From: Streptomyces sp. SirexAA-E
GTDB taxonomy: Bacteria; Actinomycetota; Actinomycetes; Streptomycetales; Streptomycetaceae
DNA length: 64,000 bases
Direction of reading: 5' to 3'
Assembly (NCBI RefSeq): GCF_000177195.2
Contig: NC_015953.1
Span: forward strand, 930,001-994,000
A program made the translations under genes and the position numbers. Numbering within the stretch: the stretch's first letter is position 1; each line of letters starts with the position of its first letter. Positions 38,530-47,438 of the stretch are shown one piece after another. Below the pieces are notes generated by a model. That model worked only from the letters and a program-made list of their open reading frames with translations, had not been told where the DNA came from and made no database searches.

Positions 38530-39894
38530 TCACAGCACCCCCAACGACCGCAGCACGCGCTGCTGACCGAGTGTCGGGCGTGTCGGCCAGTACAGATAGC
38601 ACACACCCCCCGTACCGCTTCTGACCTGGCCGTTCGCGTCGTAGCGCTTCGTCCGCAGCCAGATGTTCTCCCACTCGCGCCGACGGTAGACACGGCGCAC
38701 CGCCTCGTTGTCCGGCGAGGCGGGGTCGTTGGCGATCACGTCGCCGTCGGCGGTGAAGCCGATGACCGTCATCAGGTGGCCCGATGTGCCGTAACCGGCC
38801 CCGGTCAGCTCCTCCTTCAGGAAGGACTGCGAGGTGATGACCGGGATGCCCACGCCGATCAGACGTTCCACGTCGGTCAGGGATCCGAGCCGGGTGACCA
38901 CCGCGTTCATGTCGCGGTAGGTCGCTGCGTAGGCGGCGTTGAAGGGCCAGTTGCCGCAGCCCTCGTACTGGTGGTCGTAGGTGTACCGGGCCGCGTGGCA
39001 GACCTGGGGGTCGGCGATGCCCGGCTTGACCCAGGCGAGGTCGTCGGCGGAGGGCCCGCGCCCCCAGTACTCGATGATCATCTGGGAGGACGTGGGGCTG
39101 CACCACGCCTCGCCTCCGTTGTCGTACTCGGGGTACTCCCCCACGTGGACGTTCTGCGAGTAGCGGGGCACCGCCAGCTCACGGGCGACGGCGGAGGGGG
39201 CGGCCGGGACCGTGAAGCGGTCCGGGACGGCGGAGGACATCGCGCCGGCGCGGTGGACCGTGGGGGTGAGGCGGCTACCGGGGGTGCGGTGGAGGGTGAG
39301 CCGCAGCCGGTAGGAGACGAGCCGCACCCCGTTCGCCGCGTCGTCCACCGCGAGGGTGTCGGTCCAGACCGAGCTCCGCCCGTCGCTCTGGTCGTCGACG
39401 GAGGTCCGCCGGACGTCCCCGTCGCCCGAGGCCCAGCGGCCCATGACGTAGCAGGGGGTGTCGGTGCCGTCGTCGTAGCGGCCGCGCAGTTCGATCTGGA
39501 TCCAGGTGCCCGCGGGTGTGTGCGCGTTCCAGGAGGCGATCACCTCGGTGGCGGGGACGGCGGTGCGGTGGACCGGCGAGGTCCAGGTCGCGTACTCCCA
39601 GGTGGTGGTCACGCCCGTGTGCGGGTCGGTGTAGTCGGTGGTCGCGGTGGCGGTGCCGATGACCAGGCCGGGGCGGGGGCCGGCCACCACGCGGGTTCCG
39701 GCGGCGAAGCCGCGTGTCCAGTCGGTGCGGGTGCTCCAGAAACGGTTGTCCACGAGCGAGGCGGCCCCCGGTGACGAGGAGGAGGTACGGGTGGGGGCGG
39801 CCGCCGCGGGACCGGCGGCGGCCACCGTGCCCGCTCCGGCCGCGGCCGCGAGCGCGGCGGTGAGGACGGACCTGCGTGAAGTCGGTCTGGTCAT
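38530..39894 (-). CDS. Tat-exported C39-like cysteine peptidase family protein
   Basis: The 454-residue precursor begins MTRPTSRRSVLTAALAA, a twin-arginine signal (S-R-R-S-V-L) with a hydrophobic stretch to about residue 32. The N-terminal half is a beta-rich domain of unknown role. The C-terminal half, from about residue 245, is a C39-like papain fold: catalytic Cys in EAWCSPTSSQM, His in TSGHLMTVIGF and Asp in VIANDPAS. It should act outside the cell as a peptidase or transpeptidase. A DasR-like site lies upstream. Confidence 0.83.
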   Translation of the reverse strand: MTRPTSRRSVLTAALAAAAGAGTVAAAGPAAAAPTRTSSSSPGAASLVDNRFWSTRTDWTRGFAAGTRVVAGPRPGLVIGTATATTDYTDPHTGVTTTWEYATWTSPVHRTAVPATEVIASWNAHTPAGTWIQIELRGRYDDGTDTPCYVMGRWASGDGDVRRTSVDDQSDGRSSVWTDTLAVDDAANGVRLVSYRLRLTLHRTPGSRLTPTVHRAGAMSSAVPDRFTVPAAPSAVARELAVPRYSQNVHVGEYPEYDNGGEAWCSPTSSQMIIEYWGRGPSADDLAWVKPGIADPQVCHAARYTYDHQYEGCGNWPFNAAYAATYRDMNAVVTRLGSLTDVERLIGVGIPVITSQSFLKEELTGAGYGTSGHLMTVIGFTADGDVIANDPASPDNEAVRRVYRRREWENIWLRTKRYDANGQVRSGTGGVCYLYWPTRPTLGQQRVLRSLGVL

Positions 39895-40097
39895 GGGCGA
39901 GACCCCCGGTCGTGGACGGGTATGGGGCTGCGGTACCGATCGGTGGGCCAACTATCGCGGGTCACGGCCGGATCCGACCAGTGATTCGGCCTGTGCCGCC
40001 GAAGCAATATTGGTCTGCTCCACTGACGTGACCTGCGACTGCTCCGGACGGGTGGCCGCCCGACGGGGCACCGACGGGCGGCCCTTAGGGTGGACGC

Positions 40098-40712
40098 ATG
40101 GACGATCTGGCGGGCCCCGCCCGGCGGCTGCTCCGACTGCCGCCGTCCACGGGGCCGGTGCGGCTGATCGCGGTCGACGGCCACGCGGGCTCGGGCAAGA
40201 CCACGTTCGCCGCCCGGCTGGCCACCGCGCTCGGCGGCGCCCCCGTGCTTCATCTGGACGACCTGGCCACGCACGAGGAGCTCTTCGCGTGGACGGACCG
40301 GCTGCGGGACCAGGTGCTCGTCCCCCTGTCGCGGGGGGAGCCCGCGCGGTACGCGCCGTACGACTGGACCGCCCGGCGCTTCGGCCCGCCTCGGACGCTC
40401 CCTCCCGCCCCGGTGGTGCTGATCGAGGGGGTGGGGGCCGGCCGGGCCGCGCTGCGGCCGTACCTCGCGGCGCTGCTGTGGATCGAGCTGGACCGTACGA
40501 GGTCCTGGGAGCGGGGCAGGCTCCGCGACGGTCCCGGTCTCACGGAGTTCTGGGACGGCTGGACCGTCGCCGAGGAGCGGCATTTCGCGCGGGACCCGTC
40601 GTACCCCTGTGCGGACGTGGTGATCCGTCAGGTTCCCGAAGGTTATGTGTGGACGGAAGGGCCTCGGGCGACGGCAGGGAAGAGTCGGATCATCACACAG
40701 GGTGAGGAATGA
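40098..40712 (+). CDS. Uridine kinase-like P-loop nucleoside kinase
   Basis: The 204-residue protein has a P-loop DGHAGSGKTTFAARLA at about residues 27-42 and a HLDDL segment (Walker B-like) near 51-55. The typical uridine-kinase layout continues through VVLIEGVGAG. A LID-like 'ELDRTRSWERGRLRDG' follows. It may phosphorylate a nucleoside or a similar small hydroxyl substrate, but the family is functionally mixed. ATG 40098 is the only reasonable start. A hairpin terminator follows. Confidence 0.8.
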   Translation: MDDLAGPARRLLRLPPSTGPVRLIAVDGHAGSGKTTFAARLATALGGAPVLHLDDLATHEELFAWTDRLRDQVLVPLSRGEPARYAPYDWTARRFGPPRTLPPAPVVLIEGVGAGRAALRPYLAALLWIELDRTRSWERGRLRDGPGLTEFWDGWTVAEERHFARDPSYPCADVVIRQVPEGYVWTEGPRATAGKSRIITQGEE

Positions 40713-41110
40713 GAGGGCCCGGTAAGGACGGTCGGAAAACCCTCCACGAATCGCCTCACCACTCCCTCAACTCGGCTTGACCCAGGGGGTGTACAGGTCT
40801 TACGTTCTGAATGTGCGGCTTTTCGGAGCCCCGCGGACGCGAAGCCCCCGGTTGTTCCCCCGTGATCGGGGGCTTCGTTCTGCCCTCGCACCTCGCCTTC
40901 CGGCCGCCCGGAAGCCGCCCCACGACACCCCTTTTTCACCGTGCGTCACCTCCGAGAGCACCGATCAGCCCCTCTCCCGCCCGGTGACCACACGGGTACG
41001 ATGCACCCGGGTGTGGGCAATTCCCTTTCCTCGCACGGTGATTCGGAGCGCCCCGGTGGGCATGCTGTGCGGGCTGGGACATTCTGGGGGCACGGTTTGT
41101 GGGGGACCTG
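40713..41110. other. Intergenic region upstream of the AAA+ gene
   Basis: These 398 bp have no convincing gene. The first half contains a terminator hairpin (40840-40877). The second half should contain the promoter of the AAA+ gene. Confidence 0.4.
40840..40877 (+). terminator. 11-bp hairpin terminator after the uridine kinase-like gene
   Basis: The arms 40840-40850 and 40867-40877 are perfectly complementary with a 16-nt loop, followed by TTCTGC. Confidence 0.65.
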
Positions 41111-43021
41111 ATGGACATCGGCATGCAGGGCGCGCAGGCCCCGGCCGACCTCGCCTGGCTGCGTGGCGTGGACGCCTACACGATGGGCGCCTACCCGCAG
41201 GCCGAGGAGGAGTTCAGAGCGGCGGTACGCCTCGATCCCGGCATGGCCGACGGCTGGCTCGGCCTCCATGCCCTGCGGATCGACACGACGACCGCGCTGT
41301 TACGCATGTACCGCCATCGCGACCGCTTCGGCGAGCAGCGCAGCCGTCACCGGCGCACGCTGAACTCCTGGTACTGGCTGGGCTGGTGGGTGCAGCCGGT
41401 GCTGGAGAGCCCGCGCGACCTGCTGCTCGCGCACGCGTCGCACTGGCTGGACGGACGCCATGTGCCGGAGCTGGACCGGGCGTTGGCGGGGTTGCCGCCG
41501 GTGGACACGGATCCGCAGGTGCGGTTCCTGCACGCCTGCCGCTCCTATCTGGTCAAGGACTGGGAACAGCTCGTACGCACCACCGAGCCTCTCGTGGACG
41601 ACCCGCTGCTGGGCATCGAGGCGGGGCTCTTCGGCGGCATGGCCCGGGTCCGGCTGGAGATGTACGGCCAGGCCGAACCCCTGCTGTCCGCCGCCCTGAT
41701 GCGCTGTCGCAGCGAACAGCCGCAGCGCAAAGAGCTGCGCTACTGGCTGGCGCGGGCCCACGAGGGCACCGGCCGCAGCGCCGCGGCCCTGCCGCTGTAC
41801 CGGGCGGTGCACCGCGTCGACCCGGCGTTCATGGACACCTCGGCCCGGCTCGCGGCGATCTCCGAGGGCGACGGCTACGACGAGACGGCCGACCTGGCCC
41901 CGATGTCCTTGGCCGGCTTCGGCTCGGACGGTACGGGCGCGGAGGCGCTGCCGGACGGGGACATGGTGCTGGGCACCGATCTGGTGGACGGGCCCGAACC
42001 CTGGCTGGGCGGGGACCCGCGGGAGATCCCCGGCGCGGCGGTGCCGCCACCCCGGACGGGCGGGGCGCGCGAGAAGCCGCGGGGCAAGGGGCGGCCGCCC
42101 GCGCCGGTCTTCCCTGCGGGGCCGAGCGATCCGGCCCTGCTGGCCGAGGCACTGGCCGAGCTCGAACGCATGGTGGGGCTCGAACCCGTGAAGCGCCAGG
42201 TCAAGGCGCTCTCCGCCCAGTTGAACATGGCGCGGCTGCGGGCCGAGCAGGGGCTGCCGGTGCAGCCCCCGAAGCGGCACTTCGTCTTCTCCGGCCCGTC
42301 CGGAACGGGCAAGACCACGGTGGCCCGCATTCTCGGCCGGGTGTTCTACGCGCTCGGCCTGCTGGGCGGCGACCACCTGGTGGAGGCCCAGCGCTCCGAC
42401 CTGGTGGGCGAGTTCCTCGGGCAGACGGCGGTGAAGGCGAACGAGCTGATCGACTCGGCGCTGGGCGGGGTCCTCTTCGTCGACGAGGCGTACAGCCTCT
42501 CCAACTCCGGTTACAGCAAGGGGGACGCGTACGGCGACGAGGCTCTGCAGGTCCTCCTCAAGCGGGCCGAGGACAACCGGGACCATCTCGTCGTCATCCT
42601 CGCCGGCTACCCGGAGGGCATGGACCGGCTGCTCTCCACCAACCCGGGCCTGTCCTCCCGGTTCACGACCCGGGTCGACTTCCCCAGCTACCGCCCCCTG
42701 GAACTCACCGCCATCGGGGAGGTCCTGGCCGCCGAGAACGGCGACGTCTGGGACGAGGAGTCGCTGGAGGAGCTGCGCTCGATCAGCGGGCACGTGGTGG
42801 GCCAGGGCTGGATCGACGAGCTGGGCAACGGCCGCTTCCTGCGCACGCTCTACGAGAAGAGCTGCGCCTACCGTGACCTGCGGCTCTCCGGCTGCACGGC
42901 CGCCCCGACGCGGACCGACCTGTCGACACTGCGGCTGGCGGACCTGATGCAGGCGTACGGCGAGGTGCTGTCCGGGCGGGGCCCGGCGGGCCGGGGCACA
43001 CAGGAGCCGGGGGCCCTGTGA
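41111..43021 (+). CDS. TPR / AAA+ ATPase of the CbxX/CfqX (EccA-like) family, with a TTA codon
   Basis: The 636-residue protein has an N-terminal helical TPR-like region (about 1-280) and a low-complexity linker (280-335). One CbxX/EccA AAA+ domain follows: P-loop GPSGTGKTT at 395-403, Walker B LFVDEAYSL near 455-463, an 'NPGLSSRF' sensor and Arg finger region, and a C-terminal lid. EccA proteins drive type VII secretion, but no ESX genes are nearby. Codon 64 (41300-41302) is TTA, so translation should depend on the bldA tRNA. ATG 41111 is preferred over GTG 41099 because GGGGGA lies just upstream of the ATG. It matches SCO1434 as recalled. Confidence 0.88.
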   Translation: MDIGMQGAQAPADLAWLRGVDAYTMGAYPQAEEEFRAAVRLDPGMADGWLGLHALRIDTTTALLRMYRHRDRFGEQRSRHRRTLNSWYWLGWWVQPVLESPRDLLLAHASHWLDGRHVPELDRALAGLPPVDTDPQVRFLHACRSYLVKDWEQLVRTTEPLVDDPLLGIEAGLFGGMARVRLEMYGQAEPLLSAALMRCRSEQPQRKELRYWLARAHEGTGRSAAALPLYRAVHRVDPAFMDTSARLAAISEGDGYDETADLAPMSLAGFGSDGTGAEALPDGDMVLGTDLVDGPEPWLGGDPREIPGAAVPPPRTGGAREKPRGKGRPPAPVFPAGPSDPALLAEALAELERMVGLEPVKRQVKALSAQLNMARLRAEQGLPVQPPKRHFVFSGPSGTGKTTVARILGRVFYALGLLGGDHLVEAQRSDLVGEFLGQTAVKANELIDSALGGVLFVDEAYSLSNSGYSKGDAYGDEALQVLLKRAEDNRDHLVVILAGYPEGMDRLLSTNPGLSSRFTTRVDFPSYRPLELTAIGEVLAAENGDVWDEESLEELRSISGHVVGQGWIDELGNGRFLRTLYEKSCAYRDLRLSGCTAAPTRTDLSTLRLADLMQAYGEVLSGRGPAGRGTQEPGAL

Positions 43022-43028
43022 CGGTACG

Positions 43029-43069
43029 CGTCCCGCCGGCCGTTCCCTTCTCGGCCGGCCGGCGGGACG
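43029..43069. terminator. Perfect 14-bp hairpin between the AAA+ gene and the CNNM-like gene
   Basis: The arms 43029-43042 and 43056-43069 pair perfectly over 14 bp with a 13-nt loop, between convergent genes. Confidence 0.85.
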
Positions 43070-43078
43070 GGTGGCGCA

Positions 43079-44182
43079 TCAGCCGGTGAGTCCCAGCGGG
43101 GCCATCGCCTTCTGCTCCGTCGGCACCTGAACCGTGCGGCGCGGAACCGAGACACGGTGCGCGGGGTCGCGGACCTCGCCCACCAGCATCTCCAGCACGT
43201 CCTCCATGGCGACCAGCCCGAGCACCCGGCCCGAGGCGTCGGCCACCTGGGCGAGGTGCGTCGCGGCGCGGCGCATGACCGTGAGGGCGTCGTCCAGCGG
43301 GAGTTCCGCCCGTACGGTCGCCATCGGGCGCCAGATCTGCTGCGGGACGGCACGCTCGCCGTCCTCCAGCTCCAGGACGTCCTTGACGTGCAGGTAGCCC
43401 ATGAAGGGGCCGCCGCCCTCCGCGCAGACGGGGAACCGGGAGAAGCCGGTCGCGACGGTCAGCTCCTCGATCCGCCGCGGGGTGACGGACGGGTCGACGG
43501 TGACCAGCGAGGCGCGTTCCAGCAGGACGTCGGTGACGGGCCTGCTGCCCAGCTCCAGGGCGTCCTCCAGACGCTCCTGCGCCTCGGGTTCCAGCAGCCC
43601 CGCCTGTCCGGCGTCCTCCACCAGACGGTTGAGCTGCTCACTGGTGAAGACGGCCTCCACCTCGTCCTTCGGCTCCACGCCGAAGAGCCGCAGCACGCCT
43701 CGGGCACAGGCGCCGAGTCCGGCGGTGACCGGCCGGCAGAGCCGGGCGAAGCCGACCAGGCCGGGGCTGAACCACAGGGCGGTCCTCTCGGGGGCGGCCA
43801 TCGCCAGGTTCTTCGGGACCATCTCGCCGATGACGAGGTGGAGGAAGACGACGCAGACGAGGGCCAGCACGAAGCCGAGCGGATGGATGAGCCCCTCGGG
43901 CACGTGGACCGCGTGGAAGACCGGCTCCAGGAGGTGGGCGACGGTCGGCTCGGCGACCGCGCCGAGGGTGAGCGAGCAGACGGTGATGCCGAACTGTGCC
44001 GCGGCCATCATCTGCGGCAGGTTCTCCAGGCCGTACAGGACCTGCCTGGCCCGGCCCGATCCGCCCGCCGCGAGGGGTTCGATCTGACTGCGCCGTACGG
44101 AGACGAGCGCGAACTCGGCCCCGACGAAGAAGCCGTTCGCCAGGACCAGCAGGGCGGCGAAGACCAGCTGTACGAGGCTCAT
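43079..44182 (-). CDS. CNNM/CorC-like membrane protein, short form
   Basis: The 367-residue protein has a DUF21 (CNNM transmembrane) domain at about residues 1-185 (FAALLVLANGFFVGAEFALV opening) and then a pair of CBS domains (about 200-340, TDVLLERASLVTVDPSVTPR, then VLGLVAMEDVLEMLVGEVRD). Family members act in Mg2+/Co2+ handling. Unlike its neighbour it ends shortly after the CBS pair and lacks the C-terminal CorC_HlyC domain. Its start overlaps the upstream paralogue's stop by 4 bp (ATGA), so the two are coupled. Confidence 0.9.
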   Translation of the reverse strand: MSLVQLVFAALLVLANGFFVGAEFALVSVRRSQIEPLAAGGSGRARQVLYGLENLPQMMAAAQFGITVCSLTLGAVAEPTVAHLLEPVFHAVHVPEGLIHPLGFVLALVCVVFLHLVIGEMVPKNLAMAAPERTALWFSPGLVGFARLCRPVTAGLGACARGVLRLFGVEPKDEVEAVFTSEQLNRLVEDAGQAGLLEPEAQERLEDALELGSRPVTDVLLERASLVTVDPSVTPRRIEELTVATGFSRFPVCAEGGGPFMGYLHVKDVLELEDGERAVPQQIWRPMATVRAELPLDDALTVMRRAATHLAQVADASGRVLGLVAMEDVLEMLVGEVRDPAHRVSVPRRTVQVPTEQKAMAPLGLTG

Positions 44183-45549
44183 CGCACGGCCTCCAGCAGC
44201 ACCGGGGCGGGCTCGTGCGGTGCCGTGCCCGCCGGGAGGTCCGTGAGCCGGACGAGGCGCACCCGCTCGGCGCGGTAGTGGCCGACCTGGCGGACGGAGA
44301 TCCGCCAGCCGGGCAGTTCGGCCCGGTCGCCGGGGGCCGGGATGCGGCCCAGCAGGTCGGCGACCAGCCCGGCCACCGTCTCGTACGGCCCCTCGGGCAC
44401 GTCGAGGCCTATCCGCCGCAGGGTGAGCACCCGGCAGCTGCCCTCGACGTCCCAGCCGGAACGTCCGTCGTCGGCGACGACGGGGGTCATGTCGGGGCGG
44501 TCGGCGCCCTCGGCGTCGTGCTCGTCGCGCACCTCGCCGACGAGCTCCTCGATGATGTCCTCGAGGGTGACGACACCGGCGGTGCCGCCGTACTCGTCGA
44601 CCACGACGGCGATGGGCTGCTCCTTGCGGAGCCACCGGAGCAGCTCCTCCACGGGCAGGGTCTCCGGGACCAGGAGCGGGGCCACGGCGATGCGGCCGGC
44701 GGGGGTGCGCTGCCGGTCCCCCGCGGGGACGGCCAGCGCGTCCTTGAGGTACACCATGCCGACGACCTCGTCGATGCGCTCCCGGTAGACGGGGAAGCGC
44801 GAGAGGCCGGTGGCCCGGGTGAGGTTGAGGACGTCCGCGGCGGTCGCCGAGGACTGGAGGGCGCTGACCTTCACCCGGGGGGTCATCACGTGCTGGGCGG
44901 TCAGCCCGGCCAGCGAGAGTGTCCGTACGAAGAGGTCGGCGGTGTCCTGTTCCAGGGTGCCCGCCTCGGCGGAGTGCCTGGCCAGGGAGACCAGTTCGCC
45001 GGGGGTGCGGGCGGAGGCCAGCTCGTCGGTGGGCTCCACGCCCAGCAGTCGCACCAGCCGGTTGGCGGCGGTGTTCAGCACGCTGATCACCGGGCGCAGG
45101 GCGGCGGAGAAGCGGTGCTGGGGTCCGGCGACGAACCGGGCGACCTGGAGCGGCCGGGAGACCGCCCAGTTCTTCGGGACGAGCTCGCCGATCACCATCT
45201 GGACGGCGGAGGCGAGCAGCATGCCGATCACGACGCTCACGCCGGGGACGGCCCCTCGGGGCAGACCGGTGGCGGTGAGCGGTCCGGCCAGCAGCTGGGC
45301 CAGCGCCGGTTCGGCGAGCATGCCCACGACCAGTGAGGTGATGGTGATGCCGAGCTGGGTGCCGGAGAGCTGGAAGGAGAGTTCACGCAGGGCACCGACG
45401 ACGGTGCGGGCCCGGCGGTCGCCTTCGGCGGCGGCGCGCTCGGCGTCCGCCCGTTCCACCGTGACGAGACCGAATTCGGCGGCCACGAAGAATCCGTTGG
45501 CGAGGATGAGAAGGAATGCCGCGGTGAGCAGCAACAGGGGGGTGGTCAT
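44179..45549 (-). CDS. CNNM/CorC-like membrane protein, long form
   Basis: The 456-residue paralogue has a DUF21 membrane domain (about 1-195, AFLLILANGFFVAAEFGLV opening) and a CBS pair (about 215-340, with VVDEYGGTAGVVTLEDIIEE). A C-terminal CorC_HlyC domain follows (about 360-440, SCRVLTLRRIGLDVPEGPYE, then GHYRAERVRLVRL). It heads the two-gene operon with the short form. The pair may form a heteromeric divalent-cation transporter, by analogy with other tandem CNNM genes. Confidence 0.92.
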   Translation of the reverse strand: MTTPLLLLTAAFLLILANGFFVAAEFGLVTVERADAERAAAEGDRRARTVVGALRELSFQLSGTQLGITITSLVVGMLAEPALAQLLAGPLTATGLPRGAVPGVSVVIGMLLASAVQMVIGELVPKNWAVSRPLQVARFVAGPQHRFSAALRPVISVLNTAANRLVRLLGVEPTDELASARTPGELVSLARHSAEAGTLEQDTADLFVRTLSLAGLTAQHVMTPRVKVSALQSSATAADVLNLTRATGLSRFPVYRERIDEVVGMVYLKDALAVPAGDRQRTPAGRIAVAPLLVPETLPVEELLRWLRKEQPIAVVVDEYGGTAGVVTLEDIIEELVGEVRDEHDAEGADRPDMTPVVADDGRSGWDVEGSCRVLTLRRIGLDVPEGPYETVAGLVADLLGRIPAPGDRAELPGWRISVRQVGHYRAERVRLVRLTDLPAGTAPHEPAPVLLEAVR

Positions 45550-45736
45550 GCCGCCGCCTCCGGGGAGAGGGCGGCGCAGGTACTACCGGACGATCCGTCC
45601 ATTGCTGGAGGGAGTCACTCCTTGGGTCGCAGGAATGCCCCGCGGGTCTCATGGACCTTCTGGTGCGGGGCGGGGCGCGCACTGGGCGCCGCCGTCCTCC
45701 AGAGTAATCAAGAAGAGGCCGTATGGGGCAGGGGGC

Positions 45737-46198
45737 TCAGCCGTTGCGCGTGCCCTCGTCCACTCCGCTGCCGTGGATCTCGGCGAGTGCGCGCAGGCTG
45801 CGGGCGTCGCGGATGGCGTGTTCCCGGGCGATTCCGGGCTGGATGCCGAGGGCGGGCAGGCTGGTCCCGTCGCTGAGGTCGAGGAAGACCCACGGGTCGC
45901 CGGCCCGCAGGTTGACGCGGACGACCTCGGCCCAGGCCAGCCGGCGCGTCCGGGTGATGTTGACGACCGTGACCCCGCTCTCGTCGGCGACGATCCTCGG
46001 TCTGCTGAGCAGGGCGAGGACGGCGAAGAAGAGCAGGGCGACGAAGACGAAGCTGGTCCGCTCCCCCGGGCTCAGGTTCTCCAGGAGCATCGCGATGGCG
46101 GTGATCACGACGAACATCGCCAGTCCCACGGTCAGCAGGACCACCCGGGTGCGGGTGGGCCGGAAGGTGGCCGGAAGGGCGGGGAGGGGGGCGGACAT
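45737..46198 (-). CDS. PH-domain membrane protein, last gene of the rib-his operon
   Basis: This 153-residue protein has two membrane helices (about residues 19-40 and 48-66), then a bacterial PH domain (RIVADESGVTVVNITRTRRL, then 'WAEVVRVNLRAGDPWVFLDL'). It lies 35 bp downstream of hisG on the same strand and so ends the operon. A link to riboflavin or histidine biosynthesis is not obvious; neighbours of this type may be present only through operon history. Confidence 0.82.
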   Translation of the reverse strand: MSAPLPALPATFRPTRTRVVLLTVGLAMFVVITAIAMLLENLSPGERTSFVFVALLFFAVLALLSRPRIVADESGVTVVNITRTRRLAWAEVVRVNLRAGDPWVFLDLSDGTSLPALGIQPGIAREHAIRDARSLRALAEIHGSGVDEGTRNG

Positions 46199-46233
46199 GC
46201 GGGTGCGTCCTTCGTGGCTGGGGGTCCCTGCCG

Positions 46234-47082
46234 TCAGAGGCGGCAGGCGTGGATGGCCGTCGTGAGGATGGCGCGGGCGCCCAGCTCGTACAGGTCGTCC
46301 ATGATCCGCTGGGCTTCCTTGGCGGCGACCATGGAGCGTACGGCGACCCATCCCTCGTGGTGGAGCGGGGAGATGGTCGGCGACTCCAGACCGGGGGTGA
46401 GGGCCACGGCGCGCTCCAGGTGCTCGACGCGGCAGTCGTAGTCCATCATCACGTAGCTGCGGGCGACCAGGACACCTTGGAGGCGGCGCAGGAACTGCTG
46501 CACCTTCGGGTCGTCGCCGACGGCGCCCTTGCGGCGGACCACCACGGCCTCCGAGGTCATGATCGGCTCGCCGATGACCTCCAGTCCCGCGTTGCGCAGG
46601 CTGGTGCCGGTCTCGACGACGTCCGCGATGACCTGGGCGACGCCGAGCTCGATGGCGGTCTCGACGGCGCCGTCCAGGTGGACGACGGAGGCCTCGACGC
46701 CCGCGTCGGCCAGGTGTGCCGCGACGATGCCCTCGTAGGAGGTGGCGATCGTCATGCCGCCGAAGTCCTGCGGGCCGGTCGCCGTGCCGGGCTTGGTCGC
46801 GTAGCGGAAGGTGGAGCGGGCGAAGCCGAGCTGGAGGATCTCCTCGGCCTCGGCCCCGGAGTCCTGGAGCAGGTCACGGCCGGTGATGCCGATGTCGAGG
46901 CGGCCGGAGCTGACGTAGATCGCGATGTCGCGCGGGCGCAGATAGAAGAACTCGACCTCGTTGACGGGGTCGACGAGGACGAGCTCCTTGGACTCCTTGC
47001 GCTGCTGGTAGCCGGCCTCATGGAGCATCGCCATCGCAGGCCCGGAGAGTGAACCCTTGTTGGGGACGGCGATGCGCAGCAT
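46234..47082 (-). CDS. hisG: ATP phosphoribosyltransferase HisG (long form)
   Basis: The 282-residue enzyme catalyses the first step of histidine synthesis, from ATP and PRPP to phosphoribosyl-ATP. It starts MLRIAVPNKGSLSGPAMAML and carries DIGITGRDLL and the phosphate-binding ADVVETGTSLRNAGL (PRPP loop). The C-terminal regulatory domain (residues about 205-282, with TPGLESPTISPLHHEGW) binds histidine for feedback inhibition, so this is the hexameric long form that does not need HisZ. It is 49 bp downstream of hisE. Confidence 0.97.
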   Translation of the reverse strand: MLRIAVPNKGSLSGPAMAMLHEAGYQQRKESKELVLVDPVNEVEFFYLRPRDIAIYVSSGRLDIGITGRDLLQDSGAEAEEILQLGFARSTFRYATKPGTATGPQDFGGMTIATSYEGIVAAHLADAGVEASVVHLDGAVETAIELGVAQVIADVVETGTSLRNAGLEVIGEPIMTSEAVVVRRKGAVGDDPKVQQFLRRLQGVLVARSYVMMDYDCRVEHLERAVALTPGLESPTISPLHHEGWVAVRSMVAAKEAQRIMDDLYELGARAILTTAIHACRL

Positions 47083-47131
47083 GAGGTCAGCTTTCCTTCG
47101 TGCGGAGGGAGTCGGGGGTGTGCGGGTGTGC

Positions 47132-47404
47132 TCAGAGGTGGGCGTAGACGTCGTCGAGGGAGATCCCCCGCGCGACCATCATCACCTGGACGTGGTAGAG
47201 CAGCTGCGAGATCTCCTCGGCGGCGGCTTCCTTGCCCTCGTGTTCGGCGGCCATCCAGACCTCGGCGGCCTCCTCGACGACCTTCTTGCCGATGGCATGC
47301 ACGCCCTTGTCCACCAGTTCGGCGGTGCGGGAGGTGGAGGGGTCGCCTTCGGCGGCCTTGAGCTGGAGCTCGGCGAAGAGCTCTTCGAAGGTTTTGTTCG
47401 CCAT
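47132..47404 (-). CDS. hisE: Phosphoribosyl-ATP pyrophosphatase HisE
   Basis: The 90-residue enzyme catalyses the second step of histidine synthesis, removing PPi from phosphoribosyl-ATP. The MazG-like alpha fold shows [20 protein letters not shown] with the metal-binding Glu cluster and [20 protein letters not shown]. It lies between ribH (34-bp gap) and hisG (49-bp gap), so two histidine genes ride at the end of a riboflavin operon. Confidence 0.96.
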   Translation of the reverse strand: MANKTFEELFAELQLKAAEGDPSTSRTAELVDKGVHAIGKKVVEEAAEVWMAAEHEGKEAAAEEISQLLYHVQVMMVARGISLDDVYAHL

Positions 47405-47438
47405 GATGGTCCTCAGAATACGGGGTGCCGGTGGCCGC

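Noticed and set aside
41111..43021. Type VII secretion locus
   Set aside because: Only the EccA-like ATPase is present; no other ESX components are seen.
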